Origin: Chloranthus sessilifolius
Taxonomy: Eukaryota > Streptophyta > Magnoliopsida > Chloranthales > Chloranthaceae
Assembly: GCA_021018995.1 (NCBI GenBank)
Contig: CM037585.1
Location: 123,656,831 to 123,720,830, forward strand
Length of the DNA: 64,000 nt
Direction: 5' to 3'
Shown here piece by piece: positions 22,972 to 35,387 of the stretch. The notes beneath the pieces are model-generated. The model worked only from the letters and a program-made list of their open reading frames with translations. It was not told where the DNA came from and searched no databases. Both the position numbers and the translations under genes were made by a program. Within the stretch, counting starts at the first letter, position 1; every line of letters begins with the position of its first letter.

Positions 22972-24390
22972 ATGAAACTATGGTTTCATGTGCAGAGCGC
23001 TATGTCTTCTGGAAGAAGGGGTCGACCGAGAGGTAGCCAGAATAGGACCCAGAGAGGTGAGGAGGGGTTTCAAGCAGGGTCTAGTAGTAGAGACCAAGAA
23101 AATTCTCGTGAAGGAGATCGGAGGAGTGAAACGACCGATCGTATCGCATTGGCTATGGAGACTATGGACGCTGCGATGGCTCAGCAGACGCAGCAGACTG
23201 CGATACTGGCTGAGCAAACGACACTATTGGCAGCTAATAATGTCAATAATGCCAATAGTCATCTGCCGCCACCACCGCCTCCTCCAGCATTGTTGCCCTC
23301 GTCGTTTGTTGATTTTAGGAGATTGAGACCTCCTAGCTTCTATAGGCAAACGGATCCGTTAGAAGCAGAAAAATGGCTAAACCAGATAGAGAAGCTTCTA
23401 GACAAACTGTAAAGTACAGAAAATAAGAAGGTAGGATGGGCTTCCTTCCAGCTGGAGGGAGATGCCGATCCGTGGTGAAAATCTGTACTGAGGAGGAAGG
23501 AAGTAGAGGACCCACATCGCCTATGGACTTGGGCGGATTTTGTTAGAGAGTTCAATAGGGAATATTTCCCTAAGTAGGTACGAGTACAGATGAGAAGGGA
23601 CTTTGCAAATCTCCAGCAAAGAGGCATGTCCGTGCGAGAGTACGGTGTAGAGTTTACACGGTTGCCCCGGTTTGCACCAGAGTTAGTGTCCACAGAGGTC
23701 ATGAAGGCAGCCAAGTTTGAAGAAGGCCTAAGACCAAACATCCATGAAAGAGTGTCAATTTTTAAACTTAAACGTTACGCGGATGTGATGGGAAAGGCAA
23801 TAGTGGTTGAGAGGGATATTTATGGTGTATACAAGAGGAGGGATCAATCGGATGGAGTGCGGCCAGACCATGGGAGGGTGGGTGAGTATGACTCGGGGAA
23901 CAAAAAGCCGAGATTTACGTCATCAGCACCGCTCCCTAGACAGATAGCATATACCAATTTTTTCAGACCGGCTGTATCTGCATTGGCGAGACCCATCATG
24001 TATGAGAACTCTACAGCCACCACAGGAGTGTCCGCAAGCCAAGGCTTCTCAAGGGCAGCCTCTTCTACACCAAAGGAGACTTGTGCCAAGTGCGGCAAGC
24101 CTCATAGGACAGTTGATTGTAGACGGGGTATGCAAGGATGTTATCGATGTGGAAAGATCGGCCACATCATCCGAGATTGTCCTGAGATGGCAAAGGGCAG
24201 AACGGCTTCTGCGCCTGCACCGAGACCAATCCAATCTAAGAAGCCGATCATGCAGGGAAGAGCCTATGCAGTTATGGCTCAGGACGCTCAAAATTCCAAC
24301 GATATCATACAGGGTGAGTTTTTACTTAGATTGATTTTTTTTATCGTAGTAGATATCTCGAAAATGTATTTCTGTTTTTTTTTAATTTGA
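22972..24390 (+). pseudogene. gypsy copy 2 gag remnant
   Basis: The N-terminal part is basic (SSGRRGRPRGSQNRTQRGEE), followed by a Gln/Ala-rich helix and a Pro-rich stretch. Then comes the retrotransposon gag core (RRLRPPSFYRQTDPLEAEKW and MRRDFANLQQRGMSVREYGV). A CCHC zinc knuckle C-Y-R-C-G-K-I-G-H-I-I-R-D-C is near 24,140-24,182, preceded by C-A-K-C-G-K-P-H. Broken in a few places. Confidence 0.92.
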
Positions 24391-24504
24391 GAAGCATCCA
24401 CCTAAATAATATATGTGTTGCATGAGTGTGTGTTGCATGAGTGGAATGTTGAACTAGGTATGCCTTATAGGTACCTTGCAAGTTTATGGGAGGGGAAGTG
24501 ATGT

Positions 24505-27500
24505 CGCGTACGTAGCAAGAGCACTAATGGATCCGGGATCTACCCATTCATATGTCACACCTCGATTCGCAAGAAAGATGAAAGTTCAGCCAGAGACTTT
24601 GGATTTTGTCTTGGCAGTGTCCATTCCGACTAGGGCTGTGCAGAAACCGACCCGAACCAACCCAAATTTCGGTTCGATTTTGGTTTTGGGACATATCGGT
24701 TCAGTTTCGATTTTGAAAAATATAAACCGATAGTTATCGGTTCGGTTTCGATTTTAACGTTAAAAAACTAAAACCGAACCGAAAGAAACCGATAGTGGTG
24801 CTACAGGGCTGCATAAGTGCATAGTACATACAAAACTTAGGTTGCAAACAAAGAAGTCTGTTTTTCCCCTTTGAAATCTTATATTCTCATGTGTTTTTTT
24901 GTTGATAGAAGAATCATTTAAGCTAAAGGCTTTGGGGAGTGGTAATGGGTTTAAAGGATGTGTATTTATGGGGTTTTAAGACCCCATTTTGTTTAATTGT
25001 GATTTCTATATAGTGTATTTGAATGTATGATTTTAAGTTTCCTTAGGACTCCCTTTGTAGTTTGTATTTGTGTTGATTTGGGTTTTGGGGTTTTGCATTG
25101 TTCTCATATATTTTTCATTTTTTGGGAGTTTAGTTTCCTGAATTGTTCTCATATATTTGTCATTTTTTATTTAAAATAAAATTATATAGAAAATGCCCAT
25201 TGATCTGGACTGTCCGATTGGTGCATTAATTTCTGGGAAATGTTCTTAGCCATCTGATCAATCACCTACTTTTGGATGGTTAATAGCAAATTAGCGATAT
25301 AGGCAACAACTTACAGAGTTTTCAATGGTCTGACCCTTATGAATTGACAATGACTTCCTAATAAAAATAAATAAATAATTGAGGTTTAGAAACCGAAAAC
25401 CGACCGAACCGATAGTTATCGGTTCGGTTTCGGTTTTGAACCTTATCGGTTCGGTTCCAATTTCATAAAATAGAAACCGATAGTTATCGGTTCGGTTTCG
25501 ATTTTGCCCCAAAACCGACCCGAACCAACCCGATGACACCCCTAATTCTGACGGGAAAATCGGTGGATACGGACTTAGTCTGCAAGTCAATGGTCGTAGC
25601 TATTAAAGATGGGGATATTTATGGGGAAGTTTTTGAGTTGCCAGTAGATTTAATTTTGCTCGACATGCAAGAATTTGACGTGATCCTTGGCATGGGCTGG
25701 CTGTCACAACACTATGCAACAGTCGATTGTAAGAACAAGGTGGTCACCTTTAGGCCAAACACGAGATGTTCTTTTCAATTTGTAGGAGTGAGGACGAAGT
25801 TTCTACCACTCGTGTCCGCTATCAAAGCGGAACGTTTGATCAGAAGTGGATGTAAGGGCTATTTGGCTTTCCTAAAGGATGACAAGGACGGGAAAAATGT
25901 TGCTTCAGAGATTTCAGTAGTGTGTAAGTTTGATGACGTCATCCCAGACGAATTACCAAGACTACCTCCGGAAAGAGAGGTCGAGTTTGCTATCGAATTG
26001 GCACCAGGAACGGAGCCGGTTTCTAAGGCCCCATATAGGATGGCTCCAGCAGAGTTAAAGGAGTTGAAAGAGCAATTACAGGAGCTCTTAGACAAAGGGT
26101 TTGTGACACCGAGTGTATCTCTTTGGGGTGCGCCGGTCTTGTTTGTCAAGAAGAAGGACAGGTCAATGAGGTTGTGCATTGACTACCGTCAGTTGAACAA
26201 GCTCACTATAAAGAACAGGTATCCATTACCAAGGATAGATGATCTATTTGACCAACTGTAGAGGGCAAGAAATTTTTCTAAGATCGACTTGAGATCGGGA
26301 TATCATCAACTCAGGGTCAATGCAGAGGATGTTCAAAAGACTGCTTTTAGGACGAGATACGGACACTACGAATTCTTAGTGATGCCATTTGGGTTGACGA
26401 ATACGCCGGCGTTGTTTATGGAATCAATGAATTGGGGGGTGTGTAAACCACACCTGGACTCCTTCGTCGTTGTGTTCGTCGACGATATCCTCATATACTC
26501 TAAATCAAAGCAAGAACATGAAGTGCATTTGAGAACCGCTCTACAAACACTGCATGAACACCAGTTGTACGCCAAACTCAGTAAGTGTGAGTTTTGGTTG
26601 GAGGAAGTAAGCTTTTTGGGGCATGTTGTCTCAAAGGAGGGTGTCACTATGTGATCCAAAGAAAGATCGAAGTCAGAAAGAGTGCAAGGGGAACAAATTT
26701 AAGATGTTGATCGATATACGCAGTTTCCTTGGTCTAGATGGGTAATATGGACGCTTTGTGGAGGGATTTTCAGCGATATCGGGGCCACTAACAAGGCTCA
26801 CACGGAAGGATGTGAGATTCGAGTGGACCGAAGCTTATGAGAAGAGCTTCCAAGAGCTTAAAACGCGCCTCACGTCAGCTCCAGTATTTGCAATTCCAAC
26901 AGGCAGTGGGGGTTTTACAGTCTATAGTGACGTTTCACATCACGGTTTAGGCTATGTGCTTAACCAGTATAAGAAAGTAATTGCGTATGGATCGAGGCAG
27001 CTGAAAGAACATGAGAAGAATTACCCAGCGCATGACCTTGAACTAGCCGTAGTCATTTTTGCGTTAAAAATCTGGAGGCACTACTTGTACGGGAAAACTT
27101 TCAAGATCTTCACTGACCATAAAAGCCTCCGATATTTGTTCACGCAGAAGGAGCTAAACATGTGACAACGAAGGTGGATGGAGTTTCTCAAAGACTATGA
27201 CTGCTCCATTCAATATCACCCAGGCAAGGCAAATGTCGTCACGGATGCTTTGAGTCGAAAGGGTTCGGCTCAGTTAGCTAGCCTGATATTGGGAATGCAC
27301 AGGTAGAAGTTATTTGAAGACCTGTCATTGTATGACACGACGATTGAGGTACAAGCTTCAGGTACTCTATTGGCCAATATTTCAGTGAGACCGACAATTT
27401 TCGAGCACATACACGAGCTACAGATGAGAGACTCTGAGTTAGTCAAAATTCGGCAAGAAGTGATGGACGGTGCTACGCCGAATTTTTCTATAAGGGAAGA

Positions 27501-28826
27501 TGGTTCCTTATTATTCAGAGGACGTCAGTGTATTCCAGTCGATGCAGGTCTGAGACAAACCATTTTGGATGAAGCTCACAAGTCTCAATATGTGATCCAT
27601 CCTGGTAGTACCAAGATGTATCAAGACATGCCTAAGAACTACTGGTGGAGAGGTCTGAAACGCGATGTAGCGGAATACGTGTCAAAATGTTTGACGTTTC
27701 AACAGGTGAAAGTCAATCATCGACACCCTGCTAGATTATTGCAACCTCTACCCATACCAGAGTGGAAATGAGAGTCGATCTCCATGGATTTCATAATAGG
27801 GTTGCCACGAACGGCGAAGAGGCACAACGCTATATGGGTTGTTGTGGATAGACTGACGAAGTCAGCTCATTTCTTACCCTACAATACGATGTATACTGCT
27901 GGATGGCTCGTGGAAATTTATATGAAGGAGATAGTGTGGTAGCACGGCATTCCGAGCAGCATTGTATCTGATCGTGACCCATTGTATACCTCAAAATTTT
28001 GGCAAAAATTTCAAGAAGGTATGGGCACTCGATTGGATTTTAGTAGGGCATTTCACCCACAAACTGACGGGCAAACGGAATGAGTAAATCAATTGATCGA
28101 AGACCTGCTCTGGGCGTGTATGCTCTAATTACAAGGCTCGTGGGATCAACATCTACCGTTGATCGAATTTGCGTATAACAACAGTTTTCAAGCAAGCATC
28201 AGAATGGCACCGTATGAAGCTCTATATGGGAGACGATGCCGATCACCCATCAACTACGAAGAAACCGGAGAAAAATTTGTGTTGGGTCCGGAAATCCTTG
28301 AGGACAATGCCATGTTTGTATGAATGATTAAAAATAGGCTTAAAGCAGCCCAGAGTCGGTAAAAGAGCTATGCCGATTTTAAGAGAACGAGCCTCGATTT
28401 TGCCATTGGCGATCACGTCTTTGTGAAAGTATCACCCATGAAGGGTGTGATGAGGCTCAAAAGGAAGGGGAAGCTAAGTCCTCGTTATATAGGACCCTTT
28501 GAGGTTTTGGGTTGCGTCGGTGAAGTAGCCTATCGCATCAGTTTACCTCCGTTGTTTAATATTGTCCACAAGTTTTTCATATTTCAATGCTCCGGAAGTA
28601 TGTAAAGGACCCCAAGCACATTTTAGGCAATCAGCCGATAGAGCTACATGAGGATATGACTATGATTGAAGACGCTACTCAAATTTTGGACCGGAAGGAC
28701 AAAACTCTGCGTACTAAAATCATTCCCTTAGTACTCGTCAAATGGGGTACTCATCCAATCGAGGAAGCGACTTGGGAACGAGAGGCCGAAATCAAGGAAT
28801 TGTATCCTCATTTGTTTGAGCAATAG
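24505..28826 (+). pseudogene. gypsy copy 2 pol remnant with chromodomain
   Basis: The protease (DPGSTHSYVTPRFARK) is split by the hAT-like insertion at 24,631-25,544 and resumes at 25,553. RT about 25,970-26,700 has CIDYRQLN and F-V-D-D. RNase H about 26,880-27,270 has [10 protein letters not shown] and [10 protein letters not shown]. Integrase about 27,540-28,320 has the zinc region and DFIIGLPR. The C-terminal chromodomain (about 28,670-28,826) reads TQILDRKDKTLRTKIIPLVL and VKWGTHPIEEATWEREAEIK, the hallmark of chromoviruses, which is thought to guide integration to marked chromatin. Broken in several places. Confidence 0.93.
24631..25544. mobile_element. Non-autonomous hAT-like element
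   Basis: 914 bp, starting TAGGGCTGTGCAGAAACCGA and ending CCGATGACACCCCTA. The ends match as short inverted repeats of the TAGGGGTGTCA type. The 8-bp flanks ATTCCGAC (24,623-24,630) and ATTCTGAC (25,545-25,552) are a target duplication with one change, as for hAT transposons. Subterminal ACCGATAGTTATCGGTTCGG repeats occur on both sides. No ORF of note. Copy 1 of the chromovirus shows the empty site at about 15,168-15,180. Confidence 0.85.
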
Positions 28827-29104
28827 AATACGAGTGCTAGTCCCGATTTCTGTTTTGTCATTCTCAGTTGAGACGCAAATTGTGTGAACAAATGTATGTA
28901 AATTGCTTTTGGATGATGTTTTGTAATGATACGTGTTAATATCTTACGTTCCAGTCTAAGCATTCGAGTATTTAGGGTTGAACTATGAGTAGGTTCTCGG
29001 CATAGAGCTGCCACCTTGTTGGTGGAGCTACTTTCAAGTTGATTGGCTCACAACACACCTATGGATCATAGGACATGTAAGTGTGATCTTAAGAAAGTTG
29101 TTAT
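28827..29104. other. Spacer between pol and the accessory module
   Basis: No coding sequence is seen. Ordinary AT-rich sequence following the pol stop. Confidence 0.5.
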
Positions 29105-29480
29105 GAAATTCGTTCGATCGAATTTCTGTTGGCTAAAACCTTTGAGGTGTTGCCAGAAAATCGTTCGAACGATTTTCAAAATCGTTCGAACGAAATGCAA
29201 AGCCCAGTGAGTATTCCATCTGTTGCCAGAAATCGTTCGATAGATTTTTCGAATCGTTCGAACGAAGTGGGTTGGCCAGTGGAGTACAAAATGGCCTTAA
29301 AATTTGTCCAGTAAATCGTTCGATCGAATCTTCAAAACCGATCGAACGAAATTTGGGAGGGTACTTTAACGATGGAAATTTGTTCGATCGAAATATAATT
29401 CATTCGATCGAATATGTGAACTGCCATTTAAATTTTTGGAAACCGATCGAACGAATTTCAATTCGTTCGATCGATTTTAA
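29105..29480. repeat. Paired-half-site array upstream of accessory ORF, copy 2
   Basis: About eleven half-sites arranged as five or six pairs, for example ATTCGTTCGATCGAAT at about 29,108, AAATCGTTCGAACGATTT near 29,158, and a near-perfect cruciform at 29,440-29,478 with arms CGATCGAACGAATT and AATTCGTTCGATCG. Centre-to-centre spacing in a pair is 20-21 bp. Confidence 0.9.
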
Positions 29481-29484
29481 AACC

Positions 29485-29492
29485 TATATATA
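29485..29492 (+). promoter_or_regulatory. TATA box upstream of accessory ORF, copy 2
   Basis: TATATATA followed by GAGCATGCAAA, 262 bp before the ATG at 29,747. A GTAAGT donor-like site follows near 29,573 and a CACAG acceptor-like site near 29,626. Confidence 0.5.
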
Positions 29493-29746
29493 GAGCATGC
29501 AAACCATTTTACCATTCACTTAAATCTTCAACCTCTTGCGTTTCCTTCTTCAAAGGAGAGTCTTTGAACTGTGTAAGTCGCCGGTTTCCATCAACTCCGG
29601 CCACCTCCGAGCAAATTTTATTCATCACAGGTAACCTCAAACCCTTCTAGGTTTACTACACTTTCCAAGGGGATTCATTTCCCCTATTTTAGCTAGCATT
29701 TGAGCTAGATTTGACTTAAAACCCTAGTTTTTATTTTTGCCCCACA

Positions 29747-31046
29747 ATGCCACCTAAAACTCGCCAAGCATCGGCGAGTGCGGCATCCAAGAAAACCACT
29801 ACAGGTTCTTCTTCCCAACAACCACGGAAGAAACCACCTACGGGTTCTTCGTCGGCACCACCTTACCAAGCACCACCCCCATCACAACCAAGGGAACGAC
29901 CAAATGAGTGGTGGTCTGACAAAGATTTTGAACCCGAGTGGACTATAGATCCGAAGATTTTCGCCAAGCGGGATGAAACCCGGTGGGCCTTTGACTATAT
30001 TTCCACCGCGGGTTTGACAGGCATCCTTCGCCCCTGTCACTATACTTTTTACCCTAGGATAGTTCGACTGTTCTATCAGAACATGGAACTAGTTAAGGAC
30101 CTGGGCATCCTCAAAACCAAGATTGATAATCGGCCTTATACGTTTACTTTTTATGGCGTGGCCGATGCATTGGAATATTTCCATACGTATAACCACGAAG
30201 ATATCGCCCTGGCTGAATCTTTTCTAGCCCCATTCAATTATAAATATGCCGCTGCTCAGATGACCCATGGCCAAACGGGTTCAGGTCACTTGATTAAGCG
30301 GGTCGACTTGCCTCGCGAGCTTTGGATGCTCGATTCCATAATCCAATGTAATGTGTACCCGTTACGCCATAAAACTAAAAGAGTCAGTGAAGTCCAGATG
30401 GCACTTTTTTCGGCTTATAGCGGTCGATGGTTTAATGCGCCGAAAATGGTCCTTGAGGGGATGAAATATGCTCGCAAGAAGATGCTTGAGGGCGCCAAGA
30501 AACCAATTGATGATATGCCGTATGTCCGACTCATTTCTTTAATGGTCGAGGATTTCACGGGTGATGACACCTACACCCTCTCCAAGAGTGAACACAAATT
30601 GACGGGTAACGTCCAACCATACACCATGGTGGATTGGAACATAACATATCTTAAATTGACCAAGAAGCCCTTGGTGGAGGAACCGCCACCACCTGAACAA
30701 CAACTTGCGGATCAACCACATGGCTCTGACCTGCCAGTCCATGATACTCCACTTTTTGATGAGCCTCGACACCCGGCACATGAGTACATGCCACCACCTT
30801 ACGGAGGCATTCCTATGCAGACCATCGCCGATCTCTATGCATTGTTGGAAGCAAATACGCGTTAGATGGCGGAGAATAATCATCTTCTCAACCGCCGACT
30901 TGATTACTACGACGCATTGCACGCTGAGGAGATGCGTTTCATGTATCCTAACGACTATCTCCAGCGTATGGCGGCAGCGCAGGCTTGGGTTTGGGATGTG
31001 TCAACTTGAGATGGCGACTAATCCTCCTAGTGATGAGGAGTCTTGA
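29747..31046 (+). pseudogene. Accessory ORF of the chromovirus, copy 2
   Basis: Same protein as at 18,569-19,900: basic Ser/Pro-rich start (MPPKTRQASASAASKK), then the conserved middle (FYPRIVRLFYQNMEL, RELWMLDSIIQCNVYPLRHK, MALFSAYSGRWFNAPKMVLE) and a Pro-rich linker with the helical end. The first 372 codons are open. The differences between the two copies are scattered. About two breaks near the end. Confidence 0.75.
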
Positions 31047-31489
31047 GGGTTCTTTCCATTTATGTAATGTGTATTTATGGGGTGTATATTTTTGGGCAAG
31101 TTCGAAACAAATTTGGATACTGTGAATGTTTAAAACAGGTACTTGGAACTGAGGTTCTTTTTAACAATCGTGGCATAGTTGCCACTCACAATTATCTCCA
31201 TATTTTTGTTATATATGTCTTTTGCGTTTTCATGTGGGTCCTGGTTCGTGCGATATGTTGTTGTGTGTATTCTATGCTTTAATGATGTAGTTGTTTGTTT
31301 GCGATTGAGTTTCTTGCAGGGTGTGTGTTTGCACAGCTAAATTATGTGCGATGTGTGTGCGTCTATGTGACAGTTTCTTTTTGTCCAACCTCTGTTGCTC
31401 TCAATAGCCCTGTTGTGTGGGTATGCTCCCATCCCGGTGTGTGTGGGGGGGGGGGGCTTGGGTTTAAAATTTTCGCGGCCAAAATTCCC

Positions 31490-31502
31490 AAGGAAGGGAG
31501 AA
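31490..31502 (+). promoter_or_regulatory. Polypurine tract of copy 2
   Basis: AAGGAAGGGAGAA directly before the 3' LTR start TGTAACGTCCCG. Confidence 0.85.
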
Positions 31503-33830
31503 TGTAACGTCCCGAAAATTCGATACCTGAACAGTCCACCTCGATAAGCAGACCAATGGGTCAAACGTTTGACCGAGTCAACTTAGACTTAGTTGACTTA
31601 AGTTACTTAGTATATGATGGATTTATTATGCGAGGGAGGTGTAATGGATACAGATAAAGGAATGTACACACACATATATGTTAGTAAGTTATAAGTGCTT
31701 AACACACAAGGCATGGGTTAAGATTACAAGACAAAAGAGAATGAGAAATTATTTCTCTTATGTTTGTTGTTTAGAAATTTTAAGGAGAGTAAATAAGAGA
31801 GAGAAGTGAGTTGTAAAATCTAGAGAGGGGCATTCAATGCAAGTGGTTGGGCTCGGAAAGTTAGAGGATCGAACTCGGAATCAAGAGTGTAAAGATTTGG
31901 GGTTTGAAAAATCCTAGTGAAGGAGATCCAACCATTCGAATGGGGTAAGAGTTACAAATCCAAGTTTTTTTTGTTTAAACTGTTAAATAGAGAATTTAAG
32001 ACTGTTGTATATTAGCTAAATAGGTGATAAATAAGATAGATGATGATGAGATGAGGAGTGTGTTTAGATCTAGATGTGGGTGAAATCGATTGAACGGAAT
32101 TAGAGTTCGTTCAATCGATTTTGACCAAAGAAGAAACAAGGAAGAAAGCGAATAAGTGTTGAAGGTAATCGTTCGAACGATTTGTAAAATCGTTCAATCA
32201 ATTCGAATTCTGAAGGAATCGATCGAACGACTTTAAGAAATCGTTTGATCGATTCAGAAATCGTTCGATCGATTTGGATGAAATTCAGCTTTTGTTAAGT
32301 TTTTACATACAAGTAGTTGTGTATTGGAGTTAGGCTCCAAACCTAATGTTCTTATACTGATAGTGATGGGATAAATGTGTTTGGCCAGGTCTAGTTTAAG
32401 CCGGACCTTGTGATGGTTGAATGCTAACTCGGATTAGAGAATTCAAATGTGTAAAAGCGAGTAAGGTAGGGGGAATATCTGACCTCGTACCCTTAATTAC
32501 GATAACATGTATATGATGATAACCTATGAATGCATGTTTTTCTTACAGTTGAGTTGAATTATAATGTGTTCACTTTCAAAATAAGTTGAAAATATAAAAT
32601 GTAGGGTAGTATAGAAAAAAATGAGAAATGTTATGAGAATATGAAAAAGTGAACTAATAAAAGAGTTCAATCATCCCGGGAATGTATGTGTACAATGGGC
32701 ATCCGAAGGGTGCATCAGAAAGTGTGACATCCCAGGGATGTACGGTAGATGTAAGGATCCATGGACTTAAACATATATAAATGAGGTTGAACAGGTTGGG
32801 AACTTATAATTATTTAGCACGATCACAAGGTGAATAACTATATGTAGCACATGATTGATTTAAAGTTTGGAGAATACCCAACCGACGAGGCGGTATATCC
32901 GTGACTGACGCGGTAGGATATCCGTGACCGGTATGGCGGCAAATCCATGCACCAGTAGACATCCCAGGGATGTATAGTAGTGATGTACCCGTCGCCTATG
33001 AGAAAGGGATGTGGGTCACGTTAATAGCAAAAATAGTCAGATTAGACGACGATGGAGGGTATTCCATCGGGACTCGATGCTATATTGCGTAGGGATTATT
33101 TAAATTACTGTTTTAAGTCATAGGACCAGCCTTGTTAAAATCATAAGCATTAATTAACATCAGATGTCATGAGTAGAATAATAAAAGCGCTCTATTTATT
33201 TTATTGCATCTCCAATGGTTTTCAATGAAATTACATTGATGAACTCATGCTTTATATATGTCATTAGATGTATGTGAGTAAGTAAGATTTACCTGATCAG
33301 ATATTATCCCTATTGAGCTAGGATGTAGCTCACCTCTTTTGACTATACGTCACAGGTTCAGAGTTAGGAGCTGCTGCTGGTAAGGTTGATCCCGAGGACT
33401 TAGATTACGTTCCGTGGGAAGAATCTGAGCCTCCTCCTGAGAAGTTCTTCTAGGAGTTTTGTTGCGTACTTTTAAATTTTGTAAGGGAGAGATTTAAGGC
33501 TTGGCACGTCCAGCCATGTTTTGTTTATTTTGTAAGAATTAAGATACTTGTAATATTCTTTTGTCGAACCATTTTGGGTGACCGTAGTAATGGCACTGAT
33601 AGTTCGGATTAATTCTTTTATCCATACAGAGGTATGAGATTAGAACTATCTTTTGGATTAATGTTTTGATGTGGTATATTGTAGAACTGGAGATATGTTC
33701 TGCACTATATTCTTATTGTATTTTCTGTATGGTTGGGATGTACCAAGTGTTCCGCATATTATATAAGGCATGGCCTCGAGGATCGTGTTGATGGAATAGA
33801 TTTCGGGTTACCGAAATCCGGACTGTCACA
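31503..33830 (+). repeat. 3' LTR of chromovirus copy 2
   Basis: Starts TGTAACGTCCCGAAAATTCG and ends ATCCGGACTGTCACA. About 2.33 kb. Aligns throughout with 20,353-22,895. It holds a shorter paired-half-site array (32,085-32,275) and the acidic mini-exon-like segment (33,361-33,453). Confidence 0.93.
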
Positions 33831-34925
33831 AAAATTATGCCAAAACACGCGTTTTATTGGTCACTTGGTATTTAAGGAAAATCGATGACTATAAAGTAAT
33901 GATGATCCCCTCAAGTTGTGTTTTATGTTGGAGCCAAAGTGAAATGATATTGTAATTATTGTTCTCTATGTTTTTTGTGATTTAAAATCTTAATTTCGTC
34001 TAGCATCATTAAAAATAGAAATTAAAGTTGTTTACATTAATAATTGAGGTTAGCTTTTTTCAAACCTATGGAATCTTGAAATATGCTAAAGCCAAAAAGC
34101 ATTGATTGCTTTAAATCAAATGATGGATATTGTGTTTCACTCTAATCTTCCACACAAGGAATCTTGAGGCTAAAAACATACCGTCAAACAATTAATTTTT
34201 AATTCCACATATCACAGATTTCAAAAATATGGCCCTGAAGTAATTAATGATTTTTGGCGTGAGCGTATTTTGTAATTTCAAACTATCATTTCCCATCATG
34301 GATGGAATGACTTTTTGGAGACCTTGAACATTGTGTTATAATATATATAATCTATTTTTTAAAAAAACTTTATGAAATAGTATAATATACTAAATCTTTT
34401 TTCAAATAGTCTCATTTCTATATTTTAATACCTTAGCTCTTTCGTACATAAAAACCACCTTTAGTGGTTTCAAGATGATCAACGAAACGAAGATGACCTA
34501 GGTTTTTCCTTACATAGTTTTGGGTGGCACAACTTATTACCAATCTAATAATTGCTTGTATTCATCTCAAAAAAAAAATTAAAAAAATAATTGTTTGTAA
34601 TCATCTCAAAAAAAAAATTAAAAAAATAATTGCTTGTATTATAAATTTTAAAATTCTATAATAACTTCATTGCTTGAGTTGTGCTTTCGAGATTACATAT
34701 ATTCATGCTTTTCAAGTATTTCTCGGGAATATTATTTAATACGATTTGCAGTAAGTAAAATGTTTGAACGTGATCTCACACCATCAACTAGAGGTTGATT
34801 CTAGCAAACATATTTTATATAAAAATATATCATTTTGATCATGAGGTTTGTGGATGTTACGTGATCTTGATCTGTTGTGTCTTAGCAACAATTTATCATA
34901 TAGTATATCTCCATTTTGGGGAAAT
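33831..34925. other. AT-rich debris with a degraded MITE and a tandem repeat
   Basis: About 34,085-34,260 is a degraded copy of the palindromic GATGATGGA MITE (TCAAATGATGGATATTGTGT, ATCTTCCACACAAGGAATCT). At 34,548-34,640 a 39-bp unit (ATAATTGCTTGTATTCATCT plus an A-run) is repeated about two and a half times. No gene is seen. Confidence 0.5.
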
Positions 34926-34947
34926 TATCTGGGACCTTTTTGATGAC

Positions 34948-35083
34948 TTATGCCAAAGATTGGCAAGAAATGTCATCTCCATCCTCTTATTTAACACAGA
35001 CTATCATTGAATCGGTTGATCGTCTTTGACTGTGTTATATACGATGGTGGAGATTGTGTTTCTTACCAATCTTTGGTATAAAG
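34948..35083. other. Hairpin of about 135 bp (small MITE or miRNA-precursor-like)
   Basis: TGCCAAAGATTGGCAAGAAA on the left pairs with TTTCTTACCAATCTTTGGTA on the right. Pairing continues through ATCTCCA/TGGAGAT and AACACAG/CTGTGTT towards a loop near 35,005-35,025, a stem of about 55 bp with scattered mismatches. Size and shape suit either a small fold-back MITE or a miRNA-type precursor; no mature sequence is recognised. Confidence 0.5.
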
Positions 35084-35387
35084 GTCTTTACACCGTGGCT
35101 TTCAAATAAGACAGCTAAGATGGTGTTTCTAGAAACACAAATTTAAAAGACACCATATATTCTTTCTTTTAACTCATGTGCCATGGTATAAATTTCTTGT
35201 GCAATTTATAACTCCATTTTTGAAAATTTTGGAAATAATTTGCATATTATTCGTAAATTTTTGTGGACACACGATTTTTTGAAACGTTTGCGAATAATTT
35301 AAGATTAATTCACAAGTTTATGAAAATTCAACTATTTTTATGACTATGTTTCCAATTCCCTCTTGAATCTTTCAATCCTTTGGGCGT

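Larger units (their letters stand above)
20353..33830 (+). mobile_element. Ty3/gypsy chromovirus (Tekay/Del-like), copy 2, full-length but broken
   Basis: 13.5 kb: 5' LTR, PBS, gag, pol with protease-RT-RNase H-integrase-chromodomain, accessory ORF, polypurine tract, 3' LTR. Interrupted by a hAT-like element at 24,631-25,544. Roughly ten breaks in the coding regions. At about 4-5 percent LTR divergence the age is of the order of 1.5-2 million years with the grass rate of 1.3e-8 per site per year, and more with slower woody-plant rates. Confidence 0.92.
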
